DNA of 64,000 nt from Aquimarina spongiae (GTDB taxonomy: Bacteria; Bacteroidota; Bacteroidia; Flavobacteriales; Flavobacteriaceae). The stretch covers positions 248,001 to 312,000 of the forward strand of contig NZ_FQYP01000004.1 of the NCBI RefSeq assembly GCF_900141785.1, read 5' to 3'. Below are positions 61,401 through 64,000 of this stretch, one piece after another. The position numbers were made by a program, and so were the translations under genes. The notes beneath the pieces are model-generated. The model searched no databases. It saw nothing but the letters and a program-made list of their open reading frames with translations, and had not been told where the DNA came from. Position 1 is the stretch's first letter. The number at the start of each line of letters is the position of its first letter.

Positions 61401-62546
61401 TTACCTTTGAATAACGACCTTCTTGGTAATGCTCATTTCACCTACATATATTTTTGCCAAATAGTGACCAGGATGTAAATGAGATACATTGACTTGATTA
61501 GTGCTTGAAGAATGTACAAGTCTCCCAGTCTGATTAAAAAACTCAACTCTACTCAACTTTTTGTTGTTTAATATTTTGATATTTAGAAGTTTATTGGTTG
61601 GGTTTGGAAATGTTTGTAGTTCCACCATTTCCGGCTCATAAATCACCTGTGGATTATCGCAAGTATCCTCTGAAGTGACATCTGAAGAAGTTGCTAAGTC
61701 CAGCAGAAATGATTGTTGCGCACCAGAATCCCCTTTTAATTTATAGGCTAACCACGAATTCAAAAACTGAAAAGTGATTGCTTGTTGCTGATCCCTTGTA
61801 ATTTGGATATTTCCTGAAGAACTGTTTTCTCCAAAATCACAGAAAAAATTACTGTTAGCGTAGTAGCAGTGGGCTCCTCCTGTAATATTTATCAAATACT
61901 TGCAGTCAGACCCAAGGTTGTTGTAGATCGGAATATGATGCTCCTCGGGTGGAGTCACCCCATCTTCGGTCCCCGAAAAAACAATGGCATCTTCTGAAAC
62001 ATTGGATGCAGGGGTTAAGGTGTCAAATCGAAGTAAAGCTGGCGCAAAAGTGACCAATGTTTCTACCTCTACCAAAGAAGCCGCGACTGTAGCAGCTCCA
62101 CCACCCATAGAATGACCAATAAGTGCTGTTTTGTCGGCTACGATGCCGGATAGAACAGAGCTCGAATTGTTGTTTTCTGCCTGGATCGCTCCTACGATGA
62201 AAGCTAAATCCTTGGAGTACGCATCGTGATTGGCAAAAAAAGATCCTTCGGTATTTACGAAAACTACTATATACCCTTTGGGAACAAGGGTGTCGTAAAA
62301 GTTTTGATAAGCGTCGGATCCCATTACAAAACCATGACCAAGGACAACCACAGGAAAGGGTCCTTGGGTCCGATTGGTTTTGTTTTCTCGTGTGATTTTA
62401 GGATAATAAATACGTGTGTTTACCCTTCGATTTCTTCTACTTGCATCTCTGAAAGTTTTAGAGCTTGAACTTACGTCGTAGTCTTGGGCAACGCCACTAC
62501 AGACCACAAAAAGCATTGATAAAATACTTAGCAGTACTTTTTTCAT
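61401..62546 (-). CDS. Secreted alpha/beta hydrolase (PET-hydrolase/cutinase-like) with T9SS tail
   Basis: The 381-residue protein has a signal peptide (CSGVAQ). The hydrolase part has GHGFVMG, the nucleophile elbow GHSMGGG (Ser146), Asp195 (GTEDGVTPP) and His226 (GGAHCYY). The overall pattern resembles PET hydrolase/chlorophyllase-type dienelactone hydrolases. A type A sorting domain (LQTFPNPTNKLLNIKIL ... KKVVIQR) directs T9SS secretion. It probably hydrolyses polyesters or lipids; the substrate is unproven. The gene lies between sufS and sufE. Confidence 0.88.
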   Translation of the reverse strand: MKKVLLSILSMLFVVCSGVAQDYDVSSSSKTFRDASRRNRRVNTRIYYPKITRENKTNRTQGPFPVVVLGHGFVMGSDAYQNFYDTLVPKGYIVVFVNTEGSFFANHDAYSKDLAFIVGAIQAENNNSSSVLSGIVADKTALIGHSMGGGAATVAASLVEVETLVTFAPALLRFDTLTPASNVSEDAIVFSGTEDGVTPPEEHHIPIYNNLGSDCKYLINITGGAHCYYANSNFFCDFGENSSSGNIQITRDQQQAITFQFLNSWLAYKLKGDSGAQQSFLLDLATSSDVTSEDTCDNPQVIYEPEMVELQTFPNPTNKLLNIKILNNKKLSRVEFFNQTGRLVHSSSTNQVNVSHLHPGHYLAKIYVGEMSITKKVVIQR

Positions 62547-62838
62547 AATATATTTATTTTTGGTTAATGTTGTTGGTTAAAGGTATTTTTAAAATTAGAT
62601 TTTTGCAAGTTTAATCTAATTTTTTTTAACATTTAATCTAGATATTTAGTCATTATTGACTTATTTGTAAGGCACTGAAATATAGTTTGTTATTTCGTAA
62701 TTTTAACAGTATTACTGGGATGGACGCAGATTTTTATCCTTAGTTTTATGCAAAAAACAAAGAATAAAATACCAGTAAAAAATAATTTATAAAAAGTGGA
62801 ATTTTCCCCGAAAAATATCTAAGAATTAAGAATAATTT

Positions 62839-64000
62839 TTAAGAAAGCATGGTTTTAGCTTTTTGAACAGCTGCTACCAAAGCATCAATTTCTTCTTTGG
62901 TGTTATAAAACGAAAAAGAAGCTCTTACGGTACCAGGAATTTTATAGAAATCCATGATAGGTTGTGCGCAATGATGACCGGTTCGCACGGCGATACCTAA
63001 CTTATCTACAATAGTACCTATGTCGTAAGGGTGGATGTTTTCGATATTAAAGGAAATAACTGAGGTTTTATTTTTGGAAGTACCATAAATCTTAAGCCCT
63101 TCGACTTCCAGAAGCTTTTGAGTACCATATTCCAGTAGATCATTTTCGTAGGCGGCTATATTATCAAAACCGATACTATTCATATAATCAAGCGCTACTC
63201 CAAATGCAATACCCCCACAGATATTAGGTGTACCTGCTTCGAATTTGTGAGGCAAGCCGGCATAAGTGGTCTTTTCAAAAGTAACCTGATCGATCATTTC
63301 ACCACCGCCTTGATAAGGAGGTAATTTCTCCAACCACTCTTCTTTTCCGTATAGCATACCCACTCCTGTAGGTCCACAAAGCTTATGCGCCGAGGCAACA
63401 TAGAAATCTACATCCAATTCTTGTACATCAGGTTTGATGTGCGGGCAGGATTGAGCTCCATCAATAAGTACGGCAGCACCTACTTTATGAGCTTTTTCTA
63501 TAATTTCCTCTATCGGATTAATGGTTCCCAAAGCATTCGAAATATGATTAGTAAAAACGAGCTTGGTTCGTTCGGTAAGTAATTCATCATATACACTCAT
63601 CACCAACTCTCCCTCTTCGTTCATTGGGATAACCTTTAGAATAGCACCTGTACGTTCGCATAACATTTGCCAGGGTACAATATTAGAATGGTGTTCTAAG
63701 GCCGAAACAATAATCTCATCCCCTTTGGTTAACAGATTGGTAAATCCCGTAGCAATAATATTGATACTATGTGTAGTACCAGAGGTCAAGATGATTTCGT
63801 AAGAATGCTTAGCATTAAAATGTTGTTGTACTTTTTTACGTGCTATTTCGTACGCATCCGTAGCCTCTTGAGACAACGTATGTACTCCACGATGGATATT
63901 GGCATTGTACGAGCTATAATAATCTACTATAGCATCAATAACAACTTGAGGAGTCTGCGAGGTAGCAGCATTATCAAAATATACAAGAGGTTTCCCGTTT
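62839..64000 (-). CDS. sufS: Cysteine desulfurase SufS (5' end outside window)
   Basis: The last 386 residues are visible; the gene continues past 64000. It has KPLVYFDNAATSQTP near the visible start, the PLP lysine in SAHKLCGPTG, and the catalytic cysteine in RTGHHCAQP, all of the SufS type. It supplies sulfur from cysteine for Fe-S clusters. The stop is followed by 292 bp of AT-rich DNA before the T9SS hydrolase gene, so it probably ends the upstream suf operon. Confidence 0.96.
   Translation of the reverse strand, partial: NGKPLVYFDNAATSQTPQVVIDAIVDYYSSYNANIHRGVHTLSQEATDAYEIARKKVQQHFNAKHSYEIILTSGTTHSINIIATGFTNLLTKGDEIIVSALEHHSNIVPWQMLCERTGAILKVIPMNEEGELVMSVYDELLTERTKLVFTNHISNALGTINPIEEIIEKAHKVGAAVLIDGAQSCPHIKPDVQELDVDFYVASAHKLCGPTGVGMLYGKEEWLEKLPPYQGGGEMIDQVTFEKTTYAGLPHKFEAGTPNICGGIAFGVALDYMNSIGFDNIAAYENDLLEYGTQKLLEVEGLKIYGTSKNKTSVISFNIENIHPYDIGTIVDKLGIAVRTGHHCAQPIMDFYKIPGTVRASFSFYNTKEEIDALVAAVQKAKTMLS

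Overview
The window looks like chromosomal DNA of a marine Flavobacteriaceae bacterium (Bacteroidota), probably close to Aquimarina. The genus is an inference; the family assignment rests on the low GC content, Bacteroidota-type promoters (TTTG, about 19-20 bp, TAnnTTTG), lack of strong Shine-Dalgarno sequences, type IX secretion (T9SS) sorting tails, a PorP/SprF-type barrel, a CHU_C gliding-associated domain, a TonB receptor next to a DUF5689 lipoprotein, and Bacteroidota housekeeping neighbours such as DUF4175-ybeY-mnmG. No phage, insertion sequence, CRISPR array or rRNA was seen.

Layout. 1-10.8 kb: a minus-strand surface operon encoding a CHU_C-domain protein, an unusually long PorP/SprF barrel fused to a repeat-rich coiled coil and two SPOR-like domains, and the first 1,589 codons of a giant SprB-like adhesin that runs off the left edge. 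11-19.3 kb: an OmpH/Skp-like lipoprotein, a methyltransferase, and the DUF4175-ybeY-mnmG-membrane protein operon. This operon carries four perfect copies of a ParB-type parS palindrome, one of them inside the ybeY coding end. 19.4-31.4 kb: an AlkB-type monooxygenase, gltX, a tiny DUF4177-like gene, an SPFH protein, a secreted protein, glnS with an extra C-terminal domain, folB, tRNA-Cys, a LysE exporter, a head-GIN protein, rnr and small proteins. 31.9-38.6 kb: rpiB, an ElaA-like acetyltransferase, a TonB receptor/DUF5689 pair divergent from a secreted EEP-family nuclease/phosphatase, and a small lipoprotein. 38.7-47.4 kb: a cation/proton antiporter, an MBL hydrolase, then S8 protease, M1 peptidase, rnpA and S41 protease genes. 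47.4-54.8 kb: a large surface nuclease (lamin-tail repeats, OB-like region, EEP nuclease, T9SS tail), a second EEP protein and hflX. 54.8-57.5 kb: two DUF3078 proteins around an acetyltransferase. 57.6-64 kb: suf-associated genes (DUF2480, thioesterase, sufT-like, sufE, sufS) interrupted by secreted enzymes.

Themes. Much of the window serves the cell surface: adhesion and gliding-type proteins, secreted proteases, extracellular nucleases and a polyester-hydrolase-like enzyme carrying T9SS tails. The rest is core translation, RNA and Fe-S metabolism. The parS cluster suggests that the region lies on the origin side of the chromosome. The most unusual items are the PorP-coil-SPOR fusion with near-identical tandem repeats, the 34-bp perfect parS-centred palindrome that doubles as the ybeY C-terminus, the extended GlnRS, and the suf locus split by secreted-enzyme genes.
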